Assembly: GCF_003576645.1 (NCBI RefSeq)
Contig: NC_044918.1
Span: 18,360,121 to 18,424,120 of the forward strand
Length of the DNA stretch: 64,000 bases
From: Ipomoea triloba
Lineage: Eukaryota > Streptophyta > Magnoliopsida > Solanales > Convolvulaceae
Direction of reading: 5' to 3'
Both the position numbers and the translations under genes were made by a program. Below, piece after piece: positions 1-10,372 of this stretch; the stretch's first letter is position 1, and the number at the start of each line of letters is the position of its first letter. Below the pieces are notes generated by a model, which worked only from the letters and a program-made list of their open reading frames with translations, was not told the DNA's origin and searched no databases.

Positions 1-106
1 ACAAGCTCTTCAGCTATCTTGAAAAGCCCTCTTCTCCTCTTAGAGAATGTTACCTTGCTTGGCTGCAAGTTGTCGATCTTTTTTATCTTTATCTTCTTCC
101 GAGTTA
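1..106 (-). pseudogene. MADS-box (SVP/AGL24-like) first-exon relic, cut by window edge
   Basis: Read on the minus strand, this stretch encodes the first 35 or so residues of a MADS domain, including KIKIKKIDN, VTFSKRRRGLF and AEEL. MADS-box proteins are plant transcription factors that bind CArG boxes in the nucleus; the KIKIKKIDN start resembles the SVP/JOINTLESS group. The codon where the initiator Met should be reads ATA (104-106), and an in-frame TGA lies upstream with no ATG between, so no normal start exists. Conserved positions also differ: the usual A-R-Q before VTFSKRR is P-S-K, and FKK is FKI. I read it as a decayed copy. The rest lies outside the window, so a non-AUG start or a pure exon fragment cannot be excluded. 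Confidence 0.75.
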
Positions 107-533
107 TGATCGCTAGTGCTTCTCAATCGACAAACCAAAATTAAACCAACTTCGGCTTCACTTCTTACAACCTTAGCTTGATTTCCTCAAACTACAAATT
201 AGCGTGGGGAGCAAAGGAGAGACAGGCGAACAAAATCTCTTTTCCCAGTACGTACGAAAACGAAGAAACAGTTGTAATAAACTATTGTTTTTAGCTAAAT
301 ATAGCAGACAAAAATGCAGTAGCTTGGAGAAACCCTATGATGAAAAATTCCCAGTTTAGATATGGTGGAAAACTTCAGAAAAATTGTGGCCAATAATCGG
401 AAATGAACGTGATGAGTTTTTCTTCTGATCTTATATTACTGGGTATGGAATTTTTGGGAGTGAAGAGGAAGGTGAGGCTTCTCGATCTCAATAAAAAAAA
501 ATCCTTCTTTTGGAACTTGTCCGTGGGAAGCTC
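107..533. other. Intergenic, no gene seen
   Basis: Moderately AT-rich DNA between the MADS relic and the poly(A) end of the FTR pseudogene. I see no coding similarity, tRNA or clear repeat here. Confidence 0.5.
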
Positions 534-1151
534 TTTTTTTTTTTTTTTTAAACTCCAGAATGATCAATAGAAATAATAAAGGGGCATAGGTATTCCTAAT
601 ATAATAACATGAAATACTAGCATATTATTGGTGAGCACACGTATCTACATATGCGGACAAGTCCAAGGTGTGATGAATCACATATTAGCAGTTGTTTCTC
701 TGCTCTCCTCCAAAGAAATAGTCTATTCTTCTCCAGCAAAATCATTATCCCAGGTGAGAAAAAGCATGCAGTTGCACTCCTTCCTCTCTCTCATTGGTAC
801 ACAAGGACAATTTCAGAAGCCTTGATCAACTTCTGCAGTTTTATCATCATAGTGCCTGCAGGGGCAAAGTGGTGCACCCAATGTATCGCTGTGTTCTGCC
901 AATCCCTTGATAACAACTACAGTCACCCCTTTATCCATACAGAAATATATTCCCAACTTAGGAGCATACCATACTGCTCTGAGAACTTCCTCATAATTTC
1001 AATAGATTTCTCAAATGGCTCTGCACTGGCAGCGAAGGCAACATGGCAGCAGTGAGTGGAAGAAGATGACCTAGTCGGAGGAGCAGAGAAGGGGGAGATG
1101 GGAGATGCCGAATCCGACATTGTAGGAAGTGGAGGTATGAAGAACGCTCAT
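534..1151 (-). pseudogene. FTRC: Processed pseudogene of ferredoxin-thioredoxin reductase catalytic chain
   Basis: The minus strand carries recognisable FTR catalytic (beta) chain: EKSIEIMRKFSEQY, then FCMDKGVT, EHSDTLGAPLCPCRHYDDK, NCPCVPMRERKEC and MLFLT. The family enzyme is a chloroplast 4Fe-4S protein that passes electrons from ferredoxin to thioredoxin. The copy is broken by a frameshift after the SEQY segment, a Trp-to-TGA change (813-815) just before NCPC, and a TAG (723-725) near the C-terminus; the C-H-C motif reads C-N-C. The reading ends at TGA 678-680. No introns interrupt about 150 codons, and a 16-nt A-tract (T on the plus strand, 534-549) follows the 3' UTR. Both point to reverse-transcribed mRNA, probably moved by LINE machinery. 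The best start is ATG at 1151, but the N-terminal transit region is scrambled between frames. Target-site duplications were not found. Confidence 0.85.
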
Positions 1152-1815
<664 letters not shown>

Positions 1816-2485
1816 CAATTTGCATAAACAGTATATCATATCTTTACAAGCCTCCCCCAATAAATATTTTTATAAATTAATTAAATAAATGAAGCTAATT
1901 AAGATAGTTTAAGAAAGATTTGTTAATTACCTGAAAAGTTGAGAGTTGCTAGGAATGGTGATGGAGTTGTGGGTGGATAGGAAAAGGTATTCAAAAATTG
2001 GGAACCTACATCAAACCGGTTTTTCCGATATGGTGGCGGTTGTTTTCTGGAAGAGGAGAACGGCGGGTGCAGTCCTATGGCGGCGCCGGTGGCGGGTCTG
2101 ACTGCGAGACGTCGGCGGCGGATGGTGGCCTTCGGCGATGATGGTCGCGATCTGAGCGGCGTCGATGGTGGTCTCGGTCGGCGATCGAAGTTGGCAACGC
2201 GGACGTCCTTCGGCCTGATCGGAGGTGGCTCCGGCCATGGCGGTGGCCGGCGACCTCTCTACTTTTTCAAGCGACGATCTCCGGCTCGATCGGAGATGGC
2301 GGCTGGAGGACCTTGGCCGTGTCGCTTGCGCTCTCCCCAGAAGGCGCTGTGACGGAGAGACAACGTCGAATTCCGGTTGGCTCGACGGCAAGCGGGGGCT
2401 GGGTTCGGTGAATAGCGTGACCCTCCGCGTCTCTCTATCTCGCGTTTCCCCCTCTCCTTTTTCTTTGCTGTTGCGCATGATTTTA
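1816..2485. other. Intergenic with a GC-rich island of unknown origin
   Basis: The left part (to about 2000) is AT-rich. From about 2030 to 2420 the DNA becomes strongly GC-rich, with GGCGG/CGGCG runs and long open frames on both strands that look like base-composition artefacts. It resembles the 5' leader of a plant transcript or retroelement, but I recognise no protein. Confidence 0.35.
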
Positions 2486-2558
2486 GGGGTTGTATTCGCC
2501 CAAGAGTTTTAAAAACTTTCAAATATTTTTTTTTTTTTTTTAATGAGAAAGGTTTTTA

Positions 2559-3332
2559 TTAGAAGGAAGAAGAGAGTCTTGTAGAGGAGAAACCTCTACT
2601 GTCATACAACAGAGCCATTCTAACAGCTGATGGCAAAGAATTAAAAGTAGAATAAAGAGAGGAGCGAGAGAGAGAGCAACCAAAAGAAGCTAAAGCATCA
2701 GCAACCGTGTTAGCCTCCCGGTAAGAATGTGTGATCGTAGCATTCCAATCGGAGAGCAAATGACGAATGATGGCAATAGAGGAACGGAGTCTCCATGGGA
2801 TTGGAGCTTCGCAGTTAAGGATGAGGTTGACCAGTACCGAAGAGTCCACTTCAATGCTTAAAGGTTTCTGGGCTACCAAGTCACACCATCTCATGGCAAG
2901 AGCAAGAGCTTTAGCTTCTGCCTCTAGAGCGCAGGAAGCTAGAATAGGAAAAGTTAACGTTGCTACAAAACCGCCTTGTGAATTCCGAAGCACTGCCCCA
3001 CCTCCACTAGAAATCGTGGAGAAAGAAGCATCAGAATTTAACTTCAAACGGCCTGATGGAGGGCGAAGCCATTTAATCCAAAAAGTTTTCTTAGGTCTCG
3101 GAGATGCAAAGAAAGCCACAAAACCTAAGTCAATAAGCCTACTATCTGAAGCACTATCCTGCCGGAACGGATGAGCAATTGAGAGGTCAAAAAAATCGCG
3201 TTTCACCTCTCTTATGATGCAATCACGTGAGTAATGTCCTCCTTCATGAATCAAAAAATTATAGTTTTTCCACAGAGACCAAAGAACAAAAACCGGAATG
3301 CAGTTACGAATGCAAAGTGAAACATTACCCAT
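2559..3332 (-). pseudogene. LINE RNase H domain (3' end of ORF2)
   Basis: The frame encodes the plant LINE RNase H-like domain: KLNSDASF, then GGAVLRNSQG, an EAEAKALALAMRWC helix, IEVDSS, and NTVADALASFG near the end. The acidic residues D (NSDAS), E (EAEAKA) and D (EVDSS) match the catalytic set of the family, which degrades the RNA strand of the RNA:cDNA hybrid. This part is open, unlike the rest of ORF2. It reaches almost to the poly(A) tail. Confidence 0.8.
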
Positions 3333-4024
3333 GCTTGCATGTGAATTTTCTGAAAGATCTGCTAGCCACCATAACTAGCAGACAGAGCGTACTGAGGTGG
3401 CGAGGCTAAGGTTGATGTTCAAAAGATTAGCAAAAAATTTCCAAATATCCTTAGCGTATGAGCAATGCCACATACAATGTTCTAGAGTAGCACTTTGATT
3501 CCATCAAAAAGGGCAGACAGAAGGGAGATTGAAACCAAACTTTTGAACACAATCTGGGAAAGGAAGGAATCGATGAAGCAGAAGACAGATTTTTTGAGCG
3601 GAATTGTTTTTGACCAGATTCGTGAAGAAGACAAGGTGATACATCTTGATGGTCTAAAAAGGTCATAGGCTGTGGCTAGAGAGAAAGCACCTGAGGACGA
3701 GGGTTTCCAAATCATTGACCAGATTCGTGAAGAAGACAAGGTGATACATCTTGATGGTCTAAAAAGGTCATAGGCTGTGGCTAGAGAGAAAGCACCTGAG
3801 GACGAAGGTTTCCAAATCAAATCCCCTGCTAAGAACATTGAGTTATCATCCACTGTAGCTGAAACAGCTTTTGGGCTTGTTTGGTTAATGGCGGATCCGC
3901 CATTTTCAGCGTTTTGACCAAGATTAAAACGCTGAAAACCATGTTTGGTTAGTGGCAGTTTGGAGCAATAGATTCGCTCCAAACCGCCAAAGTGCAACAC
4001 GCTGCAATCTGCAGCGTGTTGCAA
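3333..4024 (-). pseudogene. LINE zf-RVT linker region, disrupted
   Basis: The minus-strand reading DDNSMFLAGDLIWKPSSSG and AYDLFRP matches the region between reverse transcriptase and RNase H (zf-RVT) of plant LINEs. A 105-bp direct duplication lies inside, and MITE sequence begins at 3873, so residues beyond that point (towards 4024) are translated MITE, not LINE. The frame is lost before the RNase H part. Confidence 0.65.
3611..3820. repeat. 105-bp tandem duplication inside the LINE
   Basis: The stretch starting TGACCAGATTCGTGAAG at 3611 recurs at 3716 after exactly 105 bp and runs to about 3820, with one mismatch seen (GAGGG against GAAGG). The length is 35 codons, so it repeats a block from WKPSSSG to RIWS in frame. 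It is probably replication slippage or a template jump during reverse transcription. Confidence 0.9.
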
Positions 4025-4536
4025 TGGCGTTTTGGAAGTTTCCCAAAACGCCCTTCACACTTTATAATAAAAAAAAAAAATTAAACTAAGGGGGCAGAGC
4101 CCGCCTCCTGAAATCAAAATGGGAGCCTTGAGGCTCCTTTCCTCACTTATCCCACCGATGTGGGATAAGTGAGGGTTTAGGGAATTAGGGGAGCCGCTGT
4201 GAGCGGCTCCCCTTTTCTTCTTTTTTTTTTTTTTTTTTTTGTTTTTTTTAAACATTATTATTATTATTGTAAAAATTATTAAATCTCTTTTTCTTTTTAT
4301 TTTTTTTATTTAAAAACATTATTATTATTATTATTATTAAATTATTAAATATATGTATATCCTTTTGGTCATTTTACATGTTAACCGCTAATCTAAACAG
4401 TTAATTTTACCAAACATCTTTTTACAAACCGCTAATGTACTTCGCTGGTCAAACTCGCTAATACAATCCGCTATTTGATAACCGCTAACACAACCCGCTA
4501 CCGCTAACTACTAACCGCTAATAACCAAACAAGCCC
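3873..4536. mobile_element. PIF/Harbinger-type MITE built of serial hairpins
   Basis: The ends are inverted repeats: GGGCTTGTTTGGTTA at the left and its complement, TAACCAAACAAGCCC, at the right. A 3-bp duplication TTT flanks it (3870-3872 and 4537-4539). Removing the element rejoins LINE codons for WRRIK and AVSATVDD in frame, which confirms the borders. The left half is a chain of perfect palindromes: AATGGCGGATCCGCCATT (3887-3904), a 14-bp stem TGCAACACGCTGCA (3993-4023), a 15-bp stem CCTCACTTATCCCAC (4141-4174) and an 11-bp stem GGGGAGCCGCT (4188-4212), besides weaker ones. The right half repeats ACCGCTAA-like words. No coding capacity. Confidence 0.85.
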
Positions 4537-4539
4537 TTT

Positions 4540-6400
4540 ATCCTACGCCAAATTGTTGAATCAGATCTTTTAGGTGGTAAGTCGGAAGTTGGGTGAAGGG
4601 TTTGCATGTAGTCACTCCATAGAGTACCTCCTTTTCTGTATGAAAACCATAGCTTAGCATCAAATGCCAATTGCATAGCTGGTAGATATCTGAAACCCAT
4701 CCCCCCTTCCTTTTTGGGAAAGCACAATTTATACCAGGAAGCCCAGTGCCTTTTTGTTTTTTCCATTATTTGAACCCCAGAAGAAGTTAGCTAACCGTTG
4801 TTCAATGGCATGGATAATCCCCTTTGGAAATTGGGTGGATGCCAAGGAGTATAGAGGAATTGTGGAGAGAACATGATTGATAAGGATGATTCGTCCTCCG
4901 GGTGTAAGTAATTTCCTCTGCCAGCCCAACAAACGTTTGTCAATCCCTTCAAGTATATACTGATAAAAAATGATTCTGTTTCTTCCTCTGAATAATTTAA
5001 TTCCAAGGTATTTGAATGGAATGGAGGATTGTTGCATTCCCAACTCGCAAGAGATTGTTCCGACTCTAGTTAATGAGGCATGTTTTGAGGTAACAAAGAA
5101 GCTCTTGGAGTAGTTAATCTTTTGACCAGAAGCTCGCTCATATCCTTGGAGGGTATCTTTCAGATTGTGCATAGATTTTCTGCTTCCATTTGCAAAAATG
5201 AGTATATCGTCGGCAAAAGCAAGATGAGAAATGATCGGGCATGCGGGGGAAACACCCACCTACGGCTGAATCACTCCAACCCCAACCTTTCTTACTAATG
5301 CTCTGGATAAACCTTCTGAAGCCAAAATGAATAGAATAGGCGAGAGAGGGTCGCCTTGTTTCACACCTCTTGATGGTCTAAAAAAACCACTACTCACCCC
5401 ATTGAAGGACAGAAAAACGAGTAGTGGTTAGAATGTTCATCACCAGAGCTACAAAGGACGATGAGAAACCAAATTTAAGAAGTATAGCACGCAGAAAAGG
5501 CCATGCTATACGATCAAAAGCTTTCATCATATCCAGCTTGATAGCTACATTACTTCCTCGGCATCTCTTGTCAATTGATTGGATAAGTTCCATGGCCATA
5601 AGAACATTATCTTGGATTGATCTTCCCTTAACAAAACCTGATTGTTCTTGAGAAATTAATTTTGGCAGGATGTTTCGCAATCTGGTTGCTAAGATACGTG
5701 TGAAAACCTTGCTAACAAATGAGCAAAGGGAGATCGGCCGGAAGTCCGCAAAGCTTTCTGGATTTGATTTTTTTGGAATGAGCACTAGTTGGGCACTGGC
5801 TATAGCCTGTGGGATTGGTACACCTGCAAAGAATTCAAGAACTGCTAGATGGAGATCAGTTTTAATGATGTCCCAACAACAGCGAAAGAAAGAGCCCGAG
5901 AAACTACCCGGTCCAGCAGTGCTATCTGGGTCTAAATTCCATATAGCAGATTTCACTTCTTCAAGAGAGATCCTGGAGTGGATATATTGGTTGTCATCTG
6001 CAGAAAGAAGGGTTGGGACATATTCTAGAAGTTCGTTGATGTCTGAGCAATCTTCTTCTTGGTATAGGTTCGTGAAATAATTCACAGCTTCTTTTTGGAT
6101 TTCTTCTTGTTCCGTAATAATATGACCAGAAGAGTCTCGCACTCCACAGATTCGTTGTCTTCGGATTCGGTCTTTAACCGTAGTATGAAAGAAAGATGTA
6201 TTGGCATCTCCTTCTCGTAACCATTTAATCCGAGCTTTTTGTTTCCAGAAAATTTCTTCTTGTCTCAATGCTTGAAGAAGGAGAGCTTGTTCACGATTAA
6301 GATTTTCTCGTCTCGCTTCATTTTGCTCCTCTTCGAATCTAGATTGAGCTTCTGAGACAGCGTCTTCAGCTGCCTTTGACTCTATCAAAAATGTTCCCAA
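4540..6400 (-). pseudogene. LINE reverse transcriptase (ORF2 central part), frameshifted
   Basis: Minus-strand reverse transcriptase. The first part has a coiled linker (about 6400-6200), FFHTTVKDRIRRQRI, DFRPISLC, SGFVKGRSIQDNV and the motif A Asp in KLDMMKAFDRIAW. The frame breaks near 5405, where FSVL runs into QWGE. It continues in another frame with SRGVKQGDPLSPILF, meets a TAG just before PACPI, and resumes with FADDILIF (about 5200), which holds the two catalytic Asp residues. Thumb-like sequence follows to about 4540. The key catalytic residues are still there, but no single protein can be made. Confidence 0.8.
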
Positions 6401-7262
6401 ACACCGACCAATTCCATTCTCGAAGATTCACTTTCAGTCTTTTAAGTTTGACAGAAAAGGCCCTCATTCCAAAACTTTCAATCGGTTCCTGCCAATTATT
6501 TCTAACAAAGTCATAAAAATCCTTGTGAGAAATCCACATTTTCTGGAATCTAAATTGTTTGGGGGTTGACAGTTGTGTGTTGATGCCAGAGAAGATTACA
6601 GGTGAATGATCTGACGATGTTCTATTAAGAAGGATGCCTGTAACTCCCGAAAAGAAGTCCCGGAATTCTGGATTAAGGAGAAAACGATCAAGCTTTTTCC
6701 ATACTTGACCCGAAGATCGGTTTCCCGTCCAAGTGAACTGTCCTCCAAGAGTGGGAAGATCAAGCAGAGAGTGTGATGAGATAAAAGAAGAGAAGTCTGC
6801 TATTGATCCTAATTCTGGTATTGCATTGCCTTTGTATTCTTCTATTGATGCAATAACATTGAAATCTCCTCCAATGAGAACTGGGATTGATGTAGAGAGG
6901 ATGGTGTTCAACTGGGTCCATAGTACTTGTCTCTCACCTCTACTGTGTTTAGCATACACAGCTACAAATTCAAAAGTGAAACTCCACGGTAAGTAACAAA
7001 GTCGGCAATGAATAAATTGGTCGGAGTCCAAGATAACATCAAGATGAAAAGAGTCCTGCCAGAAGAGCCATAATTTACTGCGGTTTGAACAGAAAAAGGA
7101 ATGAAAACCAAGATTTCTTGAATAATTATCAGCTTGATCACACGAGAGAAAAGGTTCCATAATTGCTAAAAGGGAAAGTTTTTCACGTTGCACAATTCTT
7201 CGGAGTCTACGACGTGAAGACAATAGACCCATGATATTCCATATCATTAGCTTCATTTCCAA
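6366..7262 (-). pseudogene. LINE apurinic-like endonuclease (5' part of ORF2)
   Basis: The frame starts MEMKLMIWNIMGLLSS, where plant L1 endonucleases have an M-K-x-x-x-W-N-x-R-G-L start. It keeps LLAIMEP, GGDFNVI, QFTWTGN, LDRFLLN and SDHSPVIF, the usual order of endonuclease/exonuclease/phosphatase motifs. The enzyme nicks target DNA to prime reverse transcription. The Arg of the N-terminal N-x-R-G motif is Met, and the Glu motif is followed by an altered loop. A frameshift near 6390 separates it from the reverse transcriptase frame. Confidence 0.75.
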
Positions 7263-8576
7263 CGATGAGGAAAGGAAACCTTTGAGAGAGTCCCATCCGC
7301 CAATCTGGTAGTAACGGAGGGGATACTAGTCGAGTAGTCCTTCCTTGGTCGTCGTTTTTTTCCTGTGACCAGAATGAAACTGTCATCTGGGGTATCTTCA
7401 TTAAGGAGGTTTAAAAGTTTCCTTGAGATGAGTTTACTGTCATTCTTCCAGGAGTCAAGCAAATCTTTAGAGAAATGTTTGCTGACTTGGATCTGCTCTC
7501 CTTCTGATAGATGACCAAGAGAGGATTCTTTGTTTATATTAGGGATACTTTGATCATCTATGAGGGTCCTGCCGAGAGTGGGTCTTGATGAGAGATCAAG
7601 GATATCTTGAGCTGTGCTAAGAGAATTTGTTAAGGGTGGTTCTGCGTCCACAGTCTGCAGATTCTGGAATATCCTCATGGTCGAGTGAGGAAGGTTTGGG
7701 GTCAGGGTCATCTTCAATCAGGGGAAGGAACCGCAAGATTCCGTTGGGGATCTACCTTTCTCCATCTTTTTTTAGGAGGTGCCACGGTAGTGGGTAAGGG
7801 TGCTGTAGTTTGTTCTGATGTCTGGGTTTTGGAAAGAGGGATATGAGGTTGTTTCTGATGGCGGTTGCAAACATCTCTCAAATGGCCAAATTTTTGGCAA
7901 TCAGTACAATAATCTGGTATGAACTCATAAGTTATAGGTTGAGAGAAACCACCATACTCACCATTGTTAATCCAAACTACATCTGGCAATTGTTTTGAAA
8001 CATCCAATTCCACACAAATTCTTGCTACCGATGGGCGATTATGGGAAAGAGTTGAAGAGTCTACTTTAAGAGGCTTACCTATCAAATTTGCAATAGCGAA
8101 AATTGCCCTTTTATCTTGCAGGTGAGCTGAGAGACCTTCCAACGCAATCCAGACTGGGACAACTGGGGATTGATATCTGGTCTGAAGTCTGGCGACCATT
8201 TGAAGACTTTCATTTGAAATCCATTGATTGTCCAAGATTTACGGAGCCAACATCTTTGGAAGTCGTCTTCCCGGTCAAAGTTGAGGAGAAAGTGTTTCTG
8301 ATCTATGAGTCCGATGGAGCAGACTCCCCCAAAACCGATAGCATCAAAGGATTTTCGAAACAGCGACCATGGGGCAATTTTCCAATCAAAGCAAATTTGT
8401 AACTTTGAGCAAGAAGTTCAACTTCGAACTTCTTGCTCCGAGAAAGAGATCGCCAGCATACCTTTGAATCGTTCAGGAGGCTTGAGTGAAATAGAGCTAG
8501 AGGAAGGCGATGAGAGTATGTCTGCAAAAGATTTGGGGAGAGGGAGGGTTGTGGCCGCCTCCGGCGGCACTGCCAT
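7253..8576 (-). pseudogene. LINE ORF1 (gag-like, DUF4283 plus CCHC knuckle), frameshifted
   Basis: The start at ATG 8576 gives a Pro/Ser-rich leader with the typical SFADIL word, then the frame shifts near 8420. The DUF4283-like RNA-binding fold continues as FALIGKLPHGRC, and after another shift as VWIALEGLSAHL and AIANLIGKPLKVD. It ends in a zinc knuckle, C-x2-C-x4-H-x4-C, within DYCTDCQKFGHLRDVC. The C-terminal tail (7717-7253) is polar and lies in a further frame. ORF1 proteins coat LINE RNA in the ribonucleoprotein particle. At least three frame changes make it non-functional. Confidence 0.7.
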
Positions 8577-8786
8577 TGTTGAGCTGCTGAGCACTCAGAT
8601 TTCTTAGAGAGAGAAAAAGTTTTTTTTATTGACTTTTGTAGAATTTTGGTTGATTTTTCTATAATCTTTTGAATATTCATCAACTCTATAAATATCTATA
8701 GGACAAACATTTATAAACTTTTAAAAACCTTTTCATATTATAAAGTTAACAAAAGTCATTAAAACACTAAATTGCTGAATACACCC

Positions 8787-8922
8787 TTACAAATATTTCA
8801 TAACTTCTATTAATATATTATTTATAATTTTTTTTTACAAAATTATATTTTATAAATCATAAATAAATTTAAGCATTGTAAAAAATAAAAAAAATAAAAA
8901 TTAAATCTCTAAAAAAAGTCAA

Positions 8923-8961
<39 letters not shown>

Positions 8962-9002
8962 TAAACATAAAAATTATATTAATTAAATAAAAAAATTTAC
9001 AA
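8787..9002. other. AT-rich spacer with (TA)n microsatellite
   Basis: Very AT-rich DNA right of the MITE end, including a run of about 16 TA dinucleotides at 8925-8956. No gene. Confidence 0.6.
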
Positions 9003-9021
9003 AATTTTAATTGATTACTTT

Positions 9022-9178
9022 TGCTGCAACCAGCAGCAACTTGAATTGCTGCTGGTTGCAGCAGAAGAGCTCTGCTGCGAACTGCTGTTCGCAGCAGATT
9101 TTTGCTGCGACGCAGCAATTTTGTTTTTGCTGCGATCAGCAGCAAGAAATTCTTGCTGCTGTTCGCAGCAAAAAAATT
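9022..9178. repeat. Chain of GCAGC-rich perfect hairpins
   Basis: Five successive inverted repeats built from TTGCTGC/GCAGCAA words. The first has perfect 18-bp arms (9022-9039 and 9046-9063) around a 6-nt loop. It is followed by stems with arms GCAGCAGA, CTGCTGCGAA and TTGCTGCG. The last is a longer, slightly imperfect stem whose inner arm is AGCAGCAAGAA. The block is GC-rich inside AT-rich DNA. It looks like the core of a foldback or MITE, but terminal repeats were not resolved. Confidence 0.8.
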
Positions 9179-9592
9179 TATTCTAAACATGAGTATATAA
9201 TTTTTCATAGTAATATACCGTAAAATTGTGATGAAAATTTTGTGATAAAAAAATTTGTAGAGAATCTTTAAAAGTTTAGGGTTGGAGGGTTGGATTTCAT
9301 CTATTTATATTAATGAAGAAAAAGTCTATAAAAATCTTATTCTGACAGAGTTTATGAAAGTTAATAACTTTTTGAATACCAATAGACTTTTAACAACTCT
9401 ATCAAAGTCTGAATCTTATGTTAGTCGTCCATTTTAACTTTCAATATGATTAACTTTCAATACTAAAAATTAATTAACCTTATGTTAGTCATCCATTTTA
9501 TAAGTTGGACCATGGTTTAGGGTGTAATGATTGCAAAATTCACAAGCATGTCATTGACAAGTAACATAAAACGATGTCACTCTAATCATCAA

Positions 9593-9692
9593 TGCAGTAT
9601 CTGTTCATATCACCTCCTCCACTGAGGCTCAAACATACAATCTCTCATATAAGAGAGCAACTTAGTGCCACTAGACCACAAGGTCCCTGGTA
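9593..9692 (-). mobile_element. tRNA-derived SINE, 5' part
   Basis: Matches, in reverse, the head of the SINE seen complete at 46386-46540, including the A-box-like GTGGTCTAGTGGCAC; the B box is degraded. Only about 100 bp remain. Confidence 0.6.
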
Positions 9693-9910
9693 ACACCATC
9701 ATGTTTAATCCTAATCTTATTTCAAAAGTTAACTAGTTGTGATCTTTAAGTTAGTTTTAGCCTTTTCAACCGTGTAAATTAGGAACAAAGTAGTCCTTAA
9801 TGCTTGAAAATGATTAAAAGTGACTAGGTGTCACACTATACTCGGAGGGCTATAGTCTACAGATTACATTAACTCTTTTTTTTTCTTATAAAATGATATA
9901 CATGCAGTTA

Positions 9911-10010
9911 AGTGTTTTTTTTTTTTTTGAGTACTACTAACTCTATTACAATGTAGTATCTGTTTATGGCTACATTCTCAACATACTGAAGCACAAAGAA
10001 TCAAATACAT
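9911..10010 (-). mobile_element. SINE 3' end with poly(A)
   Basis: A 12-14 nt T-tract, then the reverse of the SINE tail (AGATACTACATTGTAATAGA and adjacent bases). It is the 3' half of the same SINE family, on the minus strand. Confidence 0.6.
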
Positions 10011-10372
10011 GCAGTTAAGTTAATTACAATCATATTGAAATACAATAATTTGACAATAAAGATATATTATTATAATTATTATTGTTGTTATATGAATCCG
10101 ATCTATATCCCGTAATTGATAAAGTGTCCCAAATGTCAAATTGAAACTTGCTCACACAAGATTGCTTGCCCGCCCTAGATGATCTTTTTCTGACAAGGTC
10201 TACTTTTAAAAATTTTTAAATAATATAAAATAAATATTTAATACATTGTGCGTAACATCAAAATAAAAACCATTAATATTGATATGCTGATCATAACAAA
10301 TCCGCTCTAATTCATCATAATGACAGTAATTGTGTATTTTATTTCTTAATACATACTCTAATTTCTACGCTT
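10011..10372. other. 3' flank of GA3ox copy A
   Basis: AT-rich downstream DNA shared with copies B, D, E and partly F (words TATATGAATCCGATCTATA and AAAATTTTTAAATAATATAA). It marks the 3' part of the duplicated block. No gene. Confidence 0.6.

Larger units (their letters stand above)
2525..8610 (-). mobile_element. Near full-length, decayed L1-type LINE
   Basis: A non-LTR retrotransposon on the minus strand, about 6.1 kb including a 0.66-kb MITE insertion. In order it has ORF1 with a CCHC knuckle, endonuclease, reverse transcriptase, zf-RVT region and RNase H, then a poly(A) tail (T-tract at about 2527-2542). The 5' UTR is short. Both ORFs contain frameshifts and stops, so it is not autonomous now. 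It lies inside a MITE. No convincing target-site duplication was identified, because the flanks are T/A-rich. Confidence 0.85.
2486..8786. mobile_element. Small PIF/Harbinger-type MITE split by a LINE
   Basis: The left arm (2486 to about 2524) begins GGGGTTGTATTCGCCC and the right arm (about 8616-8786) ends GCTGAATACACCC, an imperfect terminal inverted repeat. Both ends are flanked by TTA (2483-2485 and 8787-8789), the 3-bp target duplication typical of PIF/Harbinger. Without the intervening LINE the element would be about 0.2 kb. The internal boundary with the LINE 5' end is approximate. Confidence 0.6.

Noticed and set aside
2011..2512. Arg/Ser-rich frames of up to 155 codons
   Set aside because: GC-rich low-complexity stretch open on both strands; no domain recognised.
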